Below are positions 35,001 to 46,010 of a DNA stretch of 64,000 nt, one piece after another. Where the stretch lies: NCBI GenBank assembly GCA_918807975.1, contig OU964923.1, forward strand, positions 19,573,235-19,637,234. Reading direction: 5' to 3'. Under the pieces are notes generated by a model. It worked only from the letters and a program-made list of their open reading frames with translations. It was not told where the DNA came from and ran no database searches. The stretch comes from Aplidium turbinatum (taxonomy: Eukaryota > Chordata > Ascidiacea > Aplousobranchia > Polyclinidae). Made by a program: the position numbers and the translations under genes. Position 1 is the first letter of the stretch. Every line of letters starts with the position of its first letter.

Positions 35001-38000
35001 AAAAAGTTTGCTTATTTCCAAATGGATTGTGGCCAAAATTCTGGTTAATATGATGTGTTACTTGACCTTTTAATATGGGGCCAAGCAGTCTACCAGTTGT
35101 GGGGCCCAGTCCAACAAAAGACTTGTAATAGAACCCTAAAAAGGGTTTCCAGTGTTGAAGTGGTCAGACAATACGTCTGAAGGACATACGTGTGGTCCCT
35201 CTGGTTCATATGCATAAATTAATATTTAAAAAAATGAATTGAATGCAAAGTTTTATGTTTTGCTAATCGCTTGCTAATTTTCTTCAAATTTTGAGATTAG
35301 TCTGATCTTTGCTTTGTTGGTAAGATTAAAATTCAGAAGTTACGGTATTTCAGCGCATCCTCAAATTGAAAGTAAGAGTGGTTGCATGTAGGGCTTGTAG
35401 GCTAACAATCACTCAAAATTTGTTTTTTATGTCTAAATTGGCCTTTTATTTTATGTTGTTTACGAGGCAGTCCATTATAATACAACAAATCAATGCAACC
35501 ACTAGGTTGCAGAATAAGATGGTTCAAATATATGTTGTAGCCCAAGTCCATCAAAAATTTACTTTTCAAAATCAGGTCAGTGGATGCCGAGTTGGAGACT
35601 TGGGCCGTCACTAGATGGTGCACTTCATCTGCATAACTAATTTTTGATTTTAAACACTATACTCAAGGTAAAAAGATGGTTGAAGTGTCTATTCCACCAT
35701 TTTTGAAGATGCAGAATCCAAAAATGGCATTGTTTTTGGTCTAAACCAAGTATTTTAGGAGGTATTGGACTTTGGTAAAAATTAGTTGTATTAATGGAAT
35801 GCCTCTAACCTATTCTGCAAAATAAGAAAAAAATCTACTTTTAATCACTTGCCTAAAAATTTTCAAAATCTTATAAATCTCATTTTTGTTTATTGCAGCT
35901 CATTCTACATTCAATTCTGACAAAAATGATATGTAACATGACATATCTATTATTTATAATGTAGATTTCCCAACGATTTAAAAATGTTGCTATTCGCGAC
36001 CAAAAATGAACTTTTCGGGGTAAGTGCGGGACCCCTAAATATCAATATTTTTAAATAAAAATTTTTTTGGTGTGGTTTTGGAAGATTTCCCACCTTACAA
36101 TCATACTTCCAACATAGGTTGTAAAATTTGCAACACCCTACTGTGGGTTGGCGCCCCAGCCAGCAAATCTGTCCTTTTTACATTGATTCGAATCAATGCA
36201 AAATGACGGATTTACTGTGTGAGTTGTGATAGCTTGATATTTGTTTGATGTTAACATAGAATGTAGGTCAGGGTTCCCCACAGCATTGTGGAAAGCGACA
36301 AAGTTTATGCAAAGTATAGAATTATTGAAAGAACTACATTGTTTTAACGTCCAGTGACGTTAAGCGATGAAAATAGGTCAACTTTGACTGGCTATTTTTG
36401 TGATGTCTCAACCTCGTGCGTTGTCTAGCACGAGTTTATTTCTGATTGTCTTTTTTCCAAAGATTCACAGCCGGATTACCTTGCCGTTTTTACATGATTT
36501 CAACGTCCAGCGACTTTGAAACAATATGAATAAAGGCAACTTTGTTAACATACAATGTTTGTCTGAACTGAATCATGTTGAGCGACCATGTTTTATAATA
36601 GTGCTTGTCAGCAGTATATTTATGCGTATTCGCTTGTGTGTGGGTGCTTTGTGATGATGGCAACTTAATAAGAACTGCTCACTTTTAATAAGTTGATACA
36701 CAATCCTGTATGGACTACCACTCGACACTCGTATGTCTTAACGTGTTCTTGACGTAGTGACGGAAAACGATAATGGTTTTATGGATAAAAAAAAAAACTT
36801 TCAAAATTATTTTACTGCAGTAAATCTTTTAAAATTTAAGTTTAAACCTCGTCTTTTTGAGCAGGTTTGTTCAAGTATTCGCCAAGCAATGGCCCTTTAA
36901 AATTTTCAGTATAGGAACATGATAAGCCATATGGGAAAACGTATGGTAAATTTTTTTTTTGGGGGGGCTTTTAAGTGATTTTTTTTCTCTATGCCGTTGC
37001 TAACATCTAAAATAATCATTTCTGACTGAAATCACCACATATCTGGAATCAATCGATGTTTAAAAGATACAAGAAAAGTTTAATTTAATCAAAAAATAGT
37101 AGCAATATATTATGCCTATTTTTGTAAATGCAATCTTAGTTGAAAGTCTGAACACCGCGTCAAGGTGTCGCCCGTCATTCAGGTTTCTCTTATTTGCTGT
37201 TGCTTCAGGCAAGGAGATCCTTTTCACCGTTAACATATAATTGCGGTGATGAGGCAAACGAAACTGAACTAAACTCCCAATACATCAATAATTACATCTT
37301 GGAGGATGACAATCGTGGCTTTTTTGAAATCTGGATAATCCCGCCTTGCCCTTTCTACACAATGAAGAATTACATTTCTTCTGCATCATAAACTCTCTTT
37401 GTACTCTTCCATAATTCTCACTCCTCGGTCTGCCACATTGTTTACAACTTGGATACTCTTTATCACTTTTTCCAATCTTTTACAATTCTGAAACTCCGGC
37501 CATCTTTCTACTGCATACTTCAAGAAACCAATGTCTCCCATACTGAATTGTAGCCTGTGAAACAATGAAGCAGAGCTTGCACCAACAAATTCATGCAATT
37601 TTGTGTCAGCAGAAACCGAAGGAAACACTGGCTTTTGTGGAGCCAAATGAACACCGTGATTTTTTTGGTAGTTGTGATACAGCTTGTCAGCCTTAAGCAA
37701 GTATTTCTTTATCCTCCGTGGAAAGCTGATGTGAGCATAAAGGGAATGGTACCAGCTCTTCTGTCAAATACCACATGTGGCCCGTGAAGGCTTGTACGGC
37801 GACATTTGCAATTCCTGAAATTTCAATTACAAAGAAATATTCAAGCATTTTCTTATAAAAAGGTAAATCATTGGACAGCCGCTTCAGAAGCAATGGGACA
37901 CTGGAACCAATAAGGAGCGTAAAAAATAGCAACAAATTTTAAGAATTGTTAAAGACTTTGCAAAATGTGTGGCTCCAAGTCTAGTTGCAGGTGTTGACAT

Positions 38001-38888
38001 CCACACAACTACCAAAAAAATCATGATGTTCATTTGGCTCCACAAATGCCAGTGTTTCCTTCGGTCTCTGCTGACACCAAATTTTAGATGTTAGCAACGG
38101 CATAGAGATAAAAAAAATAATTAAAAGCCCCCCAAAAAAAAATTTTTTTTTCTAACATACATTTTCCCATGTGGCTTATCGTGTTCCTATACTAAAATTT
38201 GAAAGGGCCATTGCTTGGCGAATACTTGAACAAACCTGCTCAAAATTTTTTGAGGAAGTTTTTAGGACCAACCTCATGATCTGAGGGGGTTGGCGGGTTG
38301 CCGCCATGTTTTGAAAAAAACAGTTTTTTTTGACCCACCCTATTGTACAGTATATGGAAACGTTTTTTCATTGTTTAGCTTTGTACTTGGGGGAGGTGCC
38401 ATATGTATGGAGCTCCTTACCAAGCAAGGATGGAGCAGTGCTTACTCGATTGAATCTCTGATTATGCAAATAATGGCGACATTGGTCAAAGGAAAAGCAA
38501 GAGTGAACTTCGGAGCGTCTGCTGTGAGTCTTGAACTAGAGCTATCCAGTAGGAAGCCGATCTAATGCGGTGTTTATCAGTTTCTTGAACAAACTACGGA
38601 GCATCATCTTGTTATATGCTCTTCAAATGTGTTCATATGACAGTGGTAGTTTTGTGTCAGTTTTTAGTCAGTTTTTAGTATATTGATGTTGATACGATGT
38701 AGCTTTATATTCTTTACCATTCATTACACAGAGTTTTTGTTGTTACTTCTTACAAGCGTTTGAATCTTCATGACCTTTTTGTTTTTCAGTCATCCTATAG
38801 TTTGTCAAGAGCTCAACAATCTTTTTCCCGGCTTGTTCAAATCCACGAAAAGAATGGCTGGTACACTCCACCTCCAGGAGACGGATAA
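26063..38888 (+). CDS. UBE2Q: UBE2Q ubiquitin-conjugating enzyme E2 (complete, 9 exons)
   Basis: Exons: 26063-26236, 26584-26691, 27427-27528, 27932-27991, 28585-28716, 29476-29560, 33209-33419, 38379-38523, 38790-38888 (TAA). All junctions are GT/AG and in phase; 371 residues, close to human UBE2Q2 (375). The N-terminal RWD-like part has [13 protein letters not shown] and [11 protein letters not shown]. An acidic linker ([13 protein letters not shown]) leads to [16 protein letters not shown], then [19 protein letters not shown] and the UBC fold: [42 protein letters not shown]. The catalytic cysteine is Cys300 (TGT 38404-38406). The end [11 protein letters not shown] matches the family tail. 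UBE2Q enzymes accept ubiquitin from E1 and transfer it to substrates (family knowledge). The start was chosen because upstream codons lack family similarity. The gene is intact despite transposons filling introns 6 and 7. Confidence 0.95.
26954..27331. mobile_element. hAT MITE (CAGGGCTGTGGAGTCGG) in UBE2Q intron 2
   Basis: Perfect 8 bp TSD GTTTATTG (26946-26953, 27332-27339); termini CAGGGCTGTGGAGTCGG and CCGACTCCACAGTCCTG. 378 bp, no coding. It ends 95 bases before exon 3. Confidence 0.88.
28829..29024. mobile_element. Mutator-like MITE in UBE2Q intron 5
   Basis: Ends CGGAATGGCCCGATTCGG and AGTAGCAGACCC, flanked by GTTAATAG on both sides (28821-28828, 29025-29032). Several copies of ATTCGGTGAGTCC occur at each end; the middle holds GGGTTAGGGGTTAGGG-like sequence. 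Sister of 21356-21517. Confidence 0.75.
29640..29795 (+). repeat. SINE, left part, split by a transposon
   Basis: Contains a box B-like GGTTCGACTCCTGACTC and a body reading CTGAAGGAAAGGCTGCCGAG. The sequence resumes after the 29796-32452 insertion (CTCTCGTTAGTGCCGATTGC, from 32461). Box A is poorly preserved. Confidence 0.5.
30825..31298 (-). pseudogene. Transposon-encoded protein, partial
   Basis: 157 open codons, Gln/Lys/Glu-rich at first, then [20 protein letters not shown] and [15 protein letters not shown] recall this CH-Q-VER-VKLVTEAS pattern from C-terminal parts of repeat-encoded uncharacterised proteins in cnidarians and insects. The protein at 37386-37935 appears to be an earlier part of the same family. 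No catalytic residues are identified. Confidence 0.5.
31661..32236. repeat. Inverted repeat pair inside the 29796-32452 element
   Basis: Arm 31661-31786 (CTGATTTAGAGTAATTTTGG to GATTTGACGTTGC) is repeated inverted at 32109-32236 with few differences, around a 322-base spacer. Weaker pairing extends about 25 bases further out. Confidence 0.8.
33480..33530. repeat. Short foldback hairpin
   Basis: CCAGACAGCAAATCAG and inverted CTGATCCGCTGTCTGGG; a 51-base short form of the CCCAGACAACAAAATC family, 60 bases after UBE2Q exon 7. Confidence 0.5.
34003..34422. mobile_element. hAT MITE (CAGTGGTTCCCAACC)
   Basis: Perfect 8 bp TSD TCCTAAAG (33995-34002, 34423-34430). Repeated GGGGTCCGTGA just inside both ends. 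Deletion relative of 15002-16862 by its termini. Confidence 0.9.
34445..34807 (+). CDS. Unrecognised 120-codon ORF inside a TIR element
   Basis: ATG 34445 to TAA 34805-34807, starting 15 bases after the TSD of a hAT MITE. The first 20 residues are amphipathic to hydrophobic ([14 protein letters not shown]), possibly a signal peptide or mitochondrial presequence; the rest is hydrophilic with an acidic/Lys tail ([20 protein letters not shown]). No family recognised, no clear poly(A) signal and no splice evidence. It could be a captured host exon or a chance frame. Confidence 0.3.
   Translation: MAQLSLRRIFFTQIMLLICFSKSKVTTPEAVKNIATASVNTEKLLLTNRPLSAFFDITSQYSPCLSVGSPGDWMSFKDNQMATERLIGNLTRCIQNRKVKDSDDSMTDAEMKATDNKVKA
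36154..36222. repeat. Short foldback hairpin
   Basis: CCCAGCCAGCAAATCTGTCC then TTTTTACATTGATTCGAATC and the inverted CAATGCAAAATGACGGATTT; shortened copy of the 88 bp family, next to the 33569-36140 TSD. Confidence 0.6.
36853..38342. mobile_element. Element with long inverted arms, UBE2Q intron 7
   Basis: Arms 36853-37009 and 38084-38250 are inverted copies (GTTCAAGTATTCGCCAAGCA, GCCGTTGCTAACATC). The right side runs on to CCCACCCTA at 38334-38342, matching the TAGGGTG-type ends of neighbouring elements; a left terminus and TSD were not found. Encodes the protein remnant at 37386-37935. Confidence 0.6.
37386..37935 (-). pseudogene. Transposon protein remnant (VVND-AERG type)
   Basis: Two minus-strand frames overlap near 37695: the first gives [20 protein letters not shown], the second [19 protein letters not shown]-like sequence, so there is a frameshift or stop between them. 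The WYLTEELV and VVNDxAERGVxL motifs recur in repeat-encoded proteins of invertebrates (from memory) and probably belong upstream of the [15 protein letters not shown] region seen at 30825-31298. Superfamily not assigned. Confidence 0.5.
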
Positions 38889-39357
38889 ATCCGCTTTTGC
38901 GTTCCGTTTATTCCATCGTGTCAGTCTGCGGATAGTGTCTTTTATGAGCCGAACTCCATGCTGCCCGGGCTTTGGACTTGCGTTGAACTTTCAAAAAGTT
39001 CTGTTATTTCTGCTCAGATGAGATGAAGAAACAACAAAGTTTTAGCTCTAAGAAGCTGCGGACGCTTTCTGGTAGTAGCGACTTTTAGTGCAACATACAT
39101 TCTGCTTATTTTTTATTCATTTTCGATTTTCTGTTCTCCATCTAACGTTATTGTTTTGCCACAAGTGTTGTGATTGGTAAGCTTCAAAAATCACCAGAAA
39201 GAAATGTTTTTTCTGACCTCATCACCAAAAAGAACCGACACATCGTTTGGTTTAATGTGTTGAGCATTCACTAAGGTTGAATAGTGCACATGTTTTTAGA
39301 ATAGTTAAAACAAATCTTAATCCTTTTCTTTTGTGTTTTTACAACTATTGACTTCTC

Positions 39358-39496
39358 AATAAATGTGGTTTCTTCACGCAATTGGTTTGATATCCCATTC
39401 AACAAACATGACATGATAAATTTATCATATTTTGGTGTTGGAGTATAGATGTACAGTTTCAATACCTCGTGGCATGAAATGTCTTTTTAAAATAAA
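39358..39496 (+). promoter_or_regulatory. UBE2Q: Candidate UBE2Q poly(A) signals
   Basis: Two AATAAA motifs at 39358-39363 and 39491-39496, 470 and 603 bases after the stop codon. Which is used cannot be told. Confidence 0.45.
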
Positions 39497-39939
39497 GGAC
39501 TTATGCATTTAATTCAAACGTAGGAAAATTTGCCATTTATTGTATAGATTGGCTACACATTTGTTGACAAAGTTGGATGTTTGCAACATCTTAGTTGTTA
39601 TATTCCTTACAGTTAAAAAGTAAGACAATTTTGAGACCTTCGCTTTTTGATTATGGTATCATTGTACATTTTACTATGTTTTTCCCTACTTTGTTTGACA
39701 ATCGCCGCGTGCATTGTTTCCTTTGTGTTCATTGTTCTTCTTTCACGCCTTTTCTCATAATTTTGCGAAGGTATTTGCCCAAGAAAGAGTGGTCTGATAA
39801 GGTATGAGTACTATGCGCCTTCCGCCGCCGCGAGGACGCTTCAAAAGGACATTTTGATTAGTGGACAACTTCACAACAACATGTCTTGATGATACGTGCA
39901 TATTTTTGTTAATATCTGTGTGGTTGTTTTAGGATTCTT

Positions 39940-40063
39940 CTCTGTGCTCGGTCAACCGGCCCTGCGTCAAAAAGCCTCTACAAGTATGCGAAAATTCCTG
40001 AAACAACCTATCAAGGCTTTGTCCAGTCCGAGGATAAAGATTTAGAACCAAACCAAGTAGCAA
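39940..40063 (+). repeat. SINE body fragment
   Basis: CGTCAAAAAGCCTCTACAAG, CAACCTATCAAGGCTTTGTC and CCGAGGATAAAG match the minus strand of 10530-10650. No tRNA head here, so it is 5'-truncated. Confidence 0.7.
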
Positions 40064-42961
40064 GAAAACGAGTTTCCTGTTTAGTGAACTTAGCGTCACC
40101 TCTGATCTTCGAAAACTTTTAGTTTATGAAGCAACAGCATGTATCCCTTTTAAATTGTGGGCTTATGTACATAAGTCTGTTCTGTACCTCTCCTGCAGTC
40201 TACAGGAGAGAAGTTACAAGTTTTACAATAGTGTAAAAATGGTTTTGTCATTTGTTCAGGTGATGTCATTGTTGGTGATTCGTATTCATGTTCATTGCTT
40301 TGAAACCTTTGGATTTCTTATCCTCGCAGTTTATTCACCCGAAACGGAGCAGGCTACACACCAAAATGTGACTTGCCAAATAACTAAAATGAGAGTGTAA
40401 AGTTTTTGTTTGCGAGCTGTCGCAAGATGTAAACGGTAGTCTACTGAAGCTTGACAATATTCAACGACTTGCTTCCAAAGAATGAATTCATTTTTCACTA
40501 TCCCATTGTGAAAGGATATGAAACTTGCTTAGTTTGAAAGAGTTTCTTTGTGTGAATTCCATCTTTAGTGTACAGTGCGAATGAAGTGCAGACAATTTGA
40601 GATAATCTCACCGTTTTAAAAGAATATACAAGGTCGATTTTTGATGACGCATTGTGGCAATAACCTGATATATTTTGTAATGTTTGTTGATGTTTTTATC
40701 TATTTTCTTACTTGGAAAGTAGACATCGGTGGCTTTAGATTTTGTGCTTGTTCAAATTGCTGCCGAGTTTTGTACGAGAAAAAAACATTCATTTTTGTTT
40801 GAAATGCATTTTTGATCGCAATAGCTACCAGAGTAAGAATGAGATATTCTTTGGCACTCAACAAATTTCAACTTTTGCGATCTCTGTGCAATATAGTATT
40901 GAGAAATTTCTGGTGTATGATGCCGCTTTCGTTGTTATTGTCAATGCGCTTAGCATTGAAATGTAGATAGGCCTATCCTTAACCTTACTAAATATTAAGC
41001 ATCATCCACCCTGGTGTATCAAAAAAGGTTCTCTGGCCAGTGAAGCAGAAATGTATCCTTGCTTTCAAGTTTGATCTACACAGTATTCCCTTTTTGACGT
41101 ATGTTGTTTTGTTGAACCTATTCCGCCGGATTGAACCACCACACGTATGACGTCACATCCCCATGCTTCGTCAAGGGATAATGTTGTTCAGTTTGAATAG
41201 GCCTAAAGAAGGTTTTATTTTTCAAAGAGTTTGAATTCCACCTTTTCGTTGAATTTGTCAAGTACAAAATATTGATGTAGAGCAAGGTATTTGTCATTTG
41301 ATGGAAGTAGCCCATTTGTCAGTTTTGTCTAATTTTGTCCTACCTTACATATTATGACAGATGTTAGTCTACTTATGATTGAAAGAGAATAGCTTTTATC
41401 ATATCTAGTAGAGGGAAAGTTTGCAAACTGTTCAATGTGGGATTGAAGCTCTGATGGCTCGAAGGCACCATTTTGAAAATTGGTCTAGAAAACACTGTAG
41501 GCTCAGATATTTTTTCACTTATAAAAAGATCTACCGGTAGCCTACTGTAGGCGGCTGGGCCTATTCAACATTGTCTACGTTCAACAACTTAATCCAACAT
41601 TAATCTATCAACTAAAGTTGCTTTCCCTCAAACTTGGACAACCTCTGTTCTTGACACCATGACTGTAGGCTACTGTAAGTTGATTTTAACAGATGGATTA
41701 GTCTGCTTTTGATTTTACAAATTTGGTTTCTTCAAGTCATCTACTCTAAAGAAGCACATTATTTTCTATGGAGAGAAGTACCAGTAGGTTTACTAGGTTA
41801 CCGCACAGCCAAGAACATCTTTAACCGTTTTAATTGTGCAACATTTTTAGTTGTGAAAATGGCATTTCTCTTACCGTAACAGTTGTATTGATAGGAAATA
41901 AACACAAATTCTCTTTGTGATTGATGAATGATTGCAGCACAACTCGACATCTAAAAATGATGGTTGCAGCGCAACCTGACAAAATATGATTTTGGTAGTG
42001 CATACTTTTCAATTTATTTTTCTTTGTCGGAAAACAACAGCAATGAAAAAATTACAAATAGTGAACGGGAACAAAACCAACAAAAGGAAAAGGTGGCAAA
42101 ACTACAAAAGTTTAACACGTGCATGCGATGCAAATTTAAAGGTTACGTACACGAAAGTAAATTAAGCACGGCCACCAAACCTAACAGTTTAAAGTAGATG
42201 AATTAGTTGGAAGAACCAGTTGGCTCCACATACCTAAAGCAACTGGAGGTGTGCCAGTTGATGAAACCATGCGGGGACGACTGAACCTTACAACCAATAT
42301 AAAAAAGAAAAATTAACAACACAAGCATTTAAGAATAAACAATGAACATACGGCATATTATTACATATTAAACATATTACATATACAAAATTATATATGT
42401 ACAGTGCATCGTTTTAAGTAAAATGGAGTGTTCGCAGCAACGACAGTGGTGTGATGTTGAATAGGAATTGATAACTGATGGGTACAGGAATTTATAGGTT
42501 AATTAACTTATTATTTGAGCATGATATTAAACTGATGATCATGATATCGTCCAATAACATAGGCCTACTCTGATGAGATAATGTGAGAACCGATTTAACA
42601 CGCTTTTGGCTAATTTTATATGATTTTAAGATGGTCCAATTCTTAAGGCTTAGTCGCACATGTTCTAATCTGCCATTTGTGGGTGAAGAGCAGCTGTGTG
42701 TGGTAGCGTCAAGGAAAAATAGAGTATGATGAATTGCTTGATACCCAAAATTGTATTTATTAACAGAGTATTTGAAAAAATTGGTTTATCTTTTTTCTGA
42801 ATATTCTCATCGAAACACTGTCTGGCAGCCTTTTGTCTGGTAAAGAGTTTTTTCCGAAGCCGTTTTAATTAAAATGAAATAAATGTTTAGTACGTTATTT
42901 TTTTATTAAAAGGGTTCATTTGGCAACTCTAGTCTCCAATCTTCAGTCCCAGACCAGTGCA
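40064..42961. other. Intergenic, no gene recognised
   Basis: 2.9 kb of AT-rich DNA. Frames at 40155-40400, 40742-40966 and 41964-42197 show no recognisable motif. No element ends were identified. Confidence 0.4.
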
Positions 42962-42969
42962 GTATAAAC

Positions 42970-44269
42970 CAGTGTTGTCAGATTGGGCGATTTATCTGCA
43001 ATTGGGCTACTTTTAGTTGGGCTTGGCGCCAAAAAATGTTGGTTTGCGACTTGCGCTTTTTTGGGCTACTTTCAGTCTCTTATTTGGCGCGATACGGCGC
43101 TTAAATTTGGCAGAATTTTAAGTTGTTTGGCAATGAATTTTGAGTTGGCGGAATTGAATAATTGGTAGAATCCGACGAGCCTTTGAAAATGTTGGTAAAG
43201 TTTCGGTTTATTACGAAAAAAATGACGTTATTTTTATGATTCGGCATGAGGATTGATTTTACCGCTGACCATGAGCAGCTTTGACTGTTGTTACATTAAT
43301 GCTGTATTCATTTTCATCCGGGAAAACGGAAGAACTGACTGGCGAGTGGCGAAAGCGAAATTGCACTTGTATCGAATATCGGAAATTATAGTTATGATCT
43401 TGGTTTAGTGCCATAATGTTTGAAGCTTTTATTGGTGTCTAAGCTATAAATTAAAGTTGGAAAAATTGAATGTCAGTGGAGAAATTTACTGTATGTAAAC
43501 TCGTCTTCCTTGTATGATGAAAAAACAATGATAAATTGTTGTAGGCTACTTTTTGTACCAAGGTGTACGAGTTTAGAAATGCTGCAGTGCAGGGGAGTAT
43601 AAATTTAGAGAAGTTACTCAATTGGCACTGACAATGTATACCAATCAGCAATGCATTGGTTGAGTGAGCCTTTTCGAGAGTTTCTGCAATCAAAACCAAA
43701 CTGCGAAATCGTATGGGACTTCAACTTTTGTCAGCGATTTTGAGGATCAGAACTCTGCTGCAACAATTGGAAAAATGCCGTTTGATCCCCGGTCATCAGA
43801 GCTGAAGTATGACAGCTCTATTTATGAAAATGAAGCTTCAGCAGTTGATGATAGAATGTTGTCGGGTCTTGGTTCTTAGTAGTTCATCTGAGTTGAAGGG
43901 CTTATGCTATGCGTTAGCATCTACTATGGAACCATTTGTATCTTGAATTTGAAAATAGGAATTTGTAGGAAGTCTGTATATATAGCATTGTCCCGTCTAA
44001 GTTTTTTTCTATTGAACAATGCTTGATTCAATATTGAACATTCTACTTCTTATATGTTGTAACAATGTATGCATTTTGTATCTACACAATCAGCATGATG
44101 GACAAAGATGTTGCTTTGTCCATGACTCTTGGGGGCATGCCCCAAAACCCCCCTAGAAGCTTGCGCCTTCGTCGCTCGATCGTCGACGTCGCGACGGCAA
44201 ATTGGGCTACTTTTAAATCGCTTTGGCTCATTTTTGGGCTCTTTTTTTTCAAAAAATCTGGCAACACTG
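42970..44269 (+). mobile_element. hAT-like element, CAGTGTTG family, copy 2
   Basis: Perfect 8 bp TSD GTATAAAC (42962-42969, 44270-44277); TIRs CAGTGTTGTCAGATT and AATCTGGCAACACTG. Near-identical inverted copy of 11383-12685, including the frame MSLFESFCNQNQTAKS at 43664-43879. No catalytic domain. Confidence 0.9.
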
Positions 44270-44277
44270 GTATAAAC

Positions 44278-45142
44278 ACTAGCGACTGGATCCTGACCTG
44301 GTCAGGCTGACCATAGAATTGACAAGAGTGAAGGATTTATTCATAGCCTGTCACGCCAGTGTTAAAACCAGATAAGAGCGTTTTCTGTAATGTGTTTATA
44401 TCATAGTTGTCACAGGAAGGGGGAAGTTGGTGAGGATGTGCTTCATCGTCTGGATGTGCCAAGGAAAAAAAGTATGGGTTTCGAAAACTGGAAATTAAGA
44501 TTTCTTCATTGTCGATTCCATGGTCAGGTTCTAGTATGCACCATACCTATTCCCAGAGCTCTTCAATCACAGTCATACAATCACAAACGAATTCGACATG
44601 CTCAGTATAGCAGAAATCCCTGATTAGATTTTATTGATTAGTAACAAGATCTTAAATTGTTTGAAAATAAACATGAAATTGTGTTGAGGGTTTCATAGCA
44701 TAGACATGATTTCATACGGTAATATCTGAAACTTCTTTTACAAAATGAAGTCAAGTGCACTTGTATGGTAAGCTACTTTGATTTAAATCAGCAAATTTTT
44801 CCATATGTTTCTGATAGACTTAAGGTTCTCATTGTTATGTGGAAGGCTTGGGAGCTTGTTCTGAAAATGTACGTAGCCTACCGTATGTCAATAATAATTG
44901 CGGTAGGAATCTATTTTGTTTCACAGTCGCTACCGTACCGGTAGCCTATAGTTAGGTTACTTCAATAGACGGTCCTATACGGTATGCTTGGAAAAATAGC
45001 ATCTTTGAAATAAAAAGTAAAACTAAATATTTACCCTAGTAAATAAGATGATCTGAATGGCATAACTTAATTTTTAGTAATATTGTTGAAATATCACCAC
45101 TTCCGTTGAACATAGAAAGTTATTGATTGTATTTGAAGTTTT
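44278..45142. other. Intergenic, no gene recognised
   Basis: A 77-codon frame at 44390-44623 has no recognisable motif; the rest is AT-rich. Confidence 0.4.
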
Positions 45143-45151
45143 GGTTTAGAA

Positions 45152-45976
45152 GGGTGCAACCTAGTTCGTACCCTGAACAGTTCGGACCCTCAGTTCGTAC
45201 CCTGAAAAGATCGAGAGAAAAAATTAAAAAAAGCCGAAGTCGCTGATCGCAATTTAATAGCACAAAGCCGAAGTCGCTGATCGGAGTTTCCGCAAACAAA
45301 CTCGAAGGTTAGGGTTAGCGGGAACTGCGGAAAAATATTTGCGGAAACTGTGATCAGCGAGGGTTAGAGCAGAGCATAGATTACTCGATGATTAGAGTTA
45401 GGGTTAGCCGAAACTGCGGTTAGCAAAACTGCTGAAAAATGTTTGCGGAAACTGCGATCAGCGAGGGTTAGAGTTAGAGCATAGATTGCTCTATAGTTAG
45501 GGTAAAGGTTAGCGGAAACTGCGGAAAAATGTTTGCGGAAACTGCGATAAGTTAGGGTTAGAGCATAGATTGCTCTATAGTTAGGGTTAGGGTAAAGGTT
45601 AGCGGAAACTGCGGAAGAATGTTTTCGGAAACTGCGATCAGCGAGGGTTAGGGTTAGAGCATAGATTAATCTATGGTTAGAGTTAGGGTAAAGGTTAGCG
45701 GAAACTGCAGTTAGCGGAATCTACGGAAAATGTTTGCGGAAACTGCGATCAGCGAGGGTTAGAGCATAGATTAGCCTATGGTTAAGGTTAGCGGAAACTG
45801 CGATCAGCGACTTCAGCTTTGTGCTATCTTTCTCTCGATCTTTTCAGGGGGAAAATTTTAAAATGTTTGCGGAAACTGCGATCAGCGACTTCTGCTTTTT
45901 TTAATTTTTTCTTTCGATCTTTTTAGGGTACAAACTGAGGGTCCGAACTGTTCAGGGTACGAACTAGGTTGCATCC
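45152..45976. mobile_element. Foldback element with tandem-repeat core, GGGTGCAACC family
   Basis: 9 bp TSD GGTTTAGAA (45143-45151, 45977-45985). About 150 bp imperfect TIRs start GGGTGCAACCTAGTTCGTAC, with CAGTTCGGACCCTCAGTTCG next. The core (about 45290-45800) is a minisatellite of roughly 90-100 base units containing GCGGAAACTGCGATCAGCGA, GGGTTAGAGCATAGATT and TAGGGTAAAGGTTAGCGG. The TTAGGG-like pieces belong to this unit and are not telomere. Confidence 0.78.
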
Positions 45977-46010
45977 GGTTTAGAAGGTATAATACCGTAC
46001 TGGTACTATG

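Larger units (their letters stand above)
33569..36140. mobile_element. 2.57 kb TIR element in UBE2Q intron 7
   Basis: Perfect 8 bp TSD CTGTGGGT (33561-33568, 36141-36148). TIRs TAGGGTGTTGCATATTT and AAATTTGCAACACCCTA. The TAGGGTG start is shared with 29796-32452. Subterminal sequences pair GGGGTCCCACGC-like with GCGGGACCCC-like blocks. Contains the hAT MITE 34003-34422 and a 120-codon frame at 34445-34807. Confidence 0.85.

Noticed and set aside
42983-43168. 61-codon frame also present reversed at 12487-12672
   Set aside because: It is a translation of the hAT terminal inverted repeat in both copies and not a gene.
45290-45800. TTAGGG-containing stretch as interstitial telomere repeats
   Set aside because: The motif is part of a longer 90-100 base tandem unit inside a foldback element, and is not a run of hexamers.
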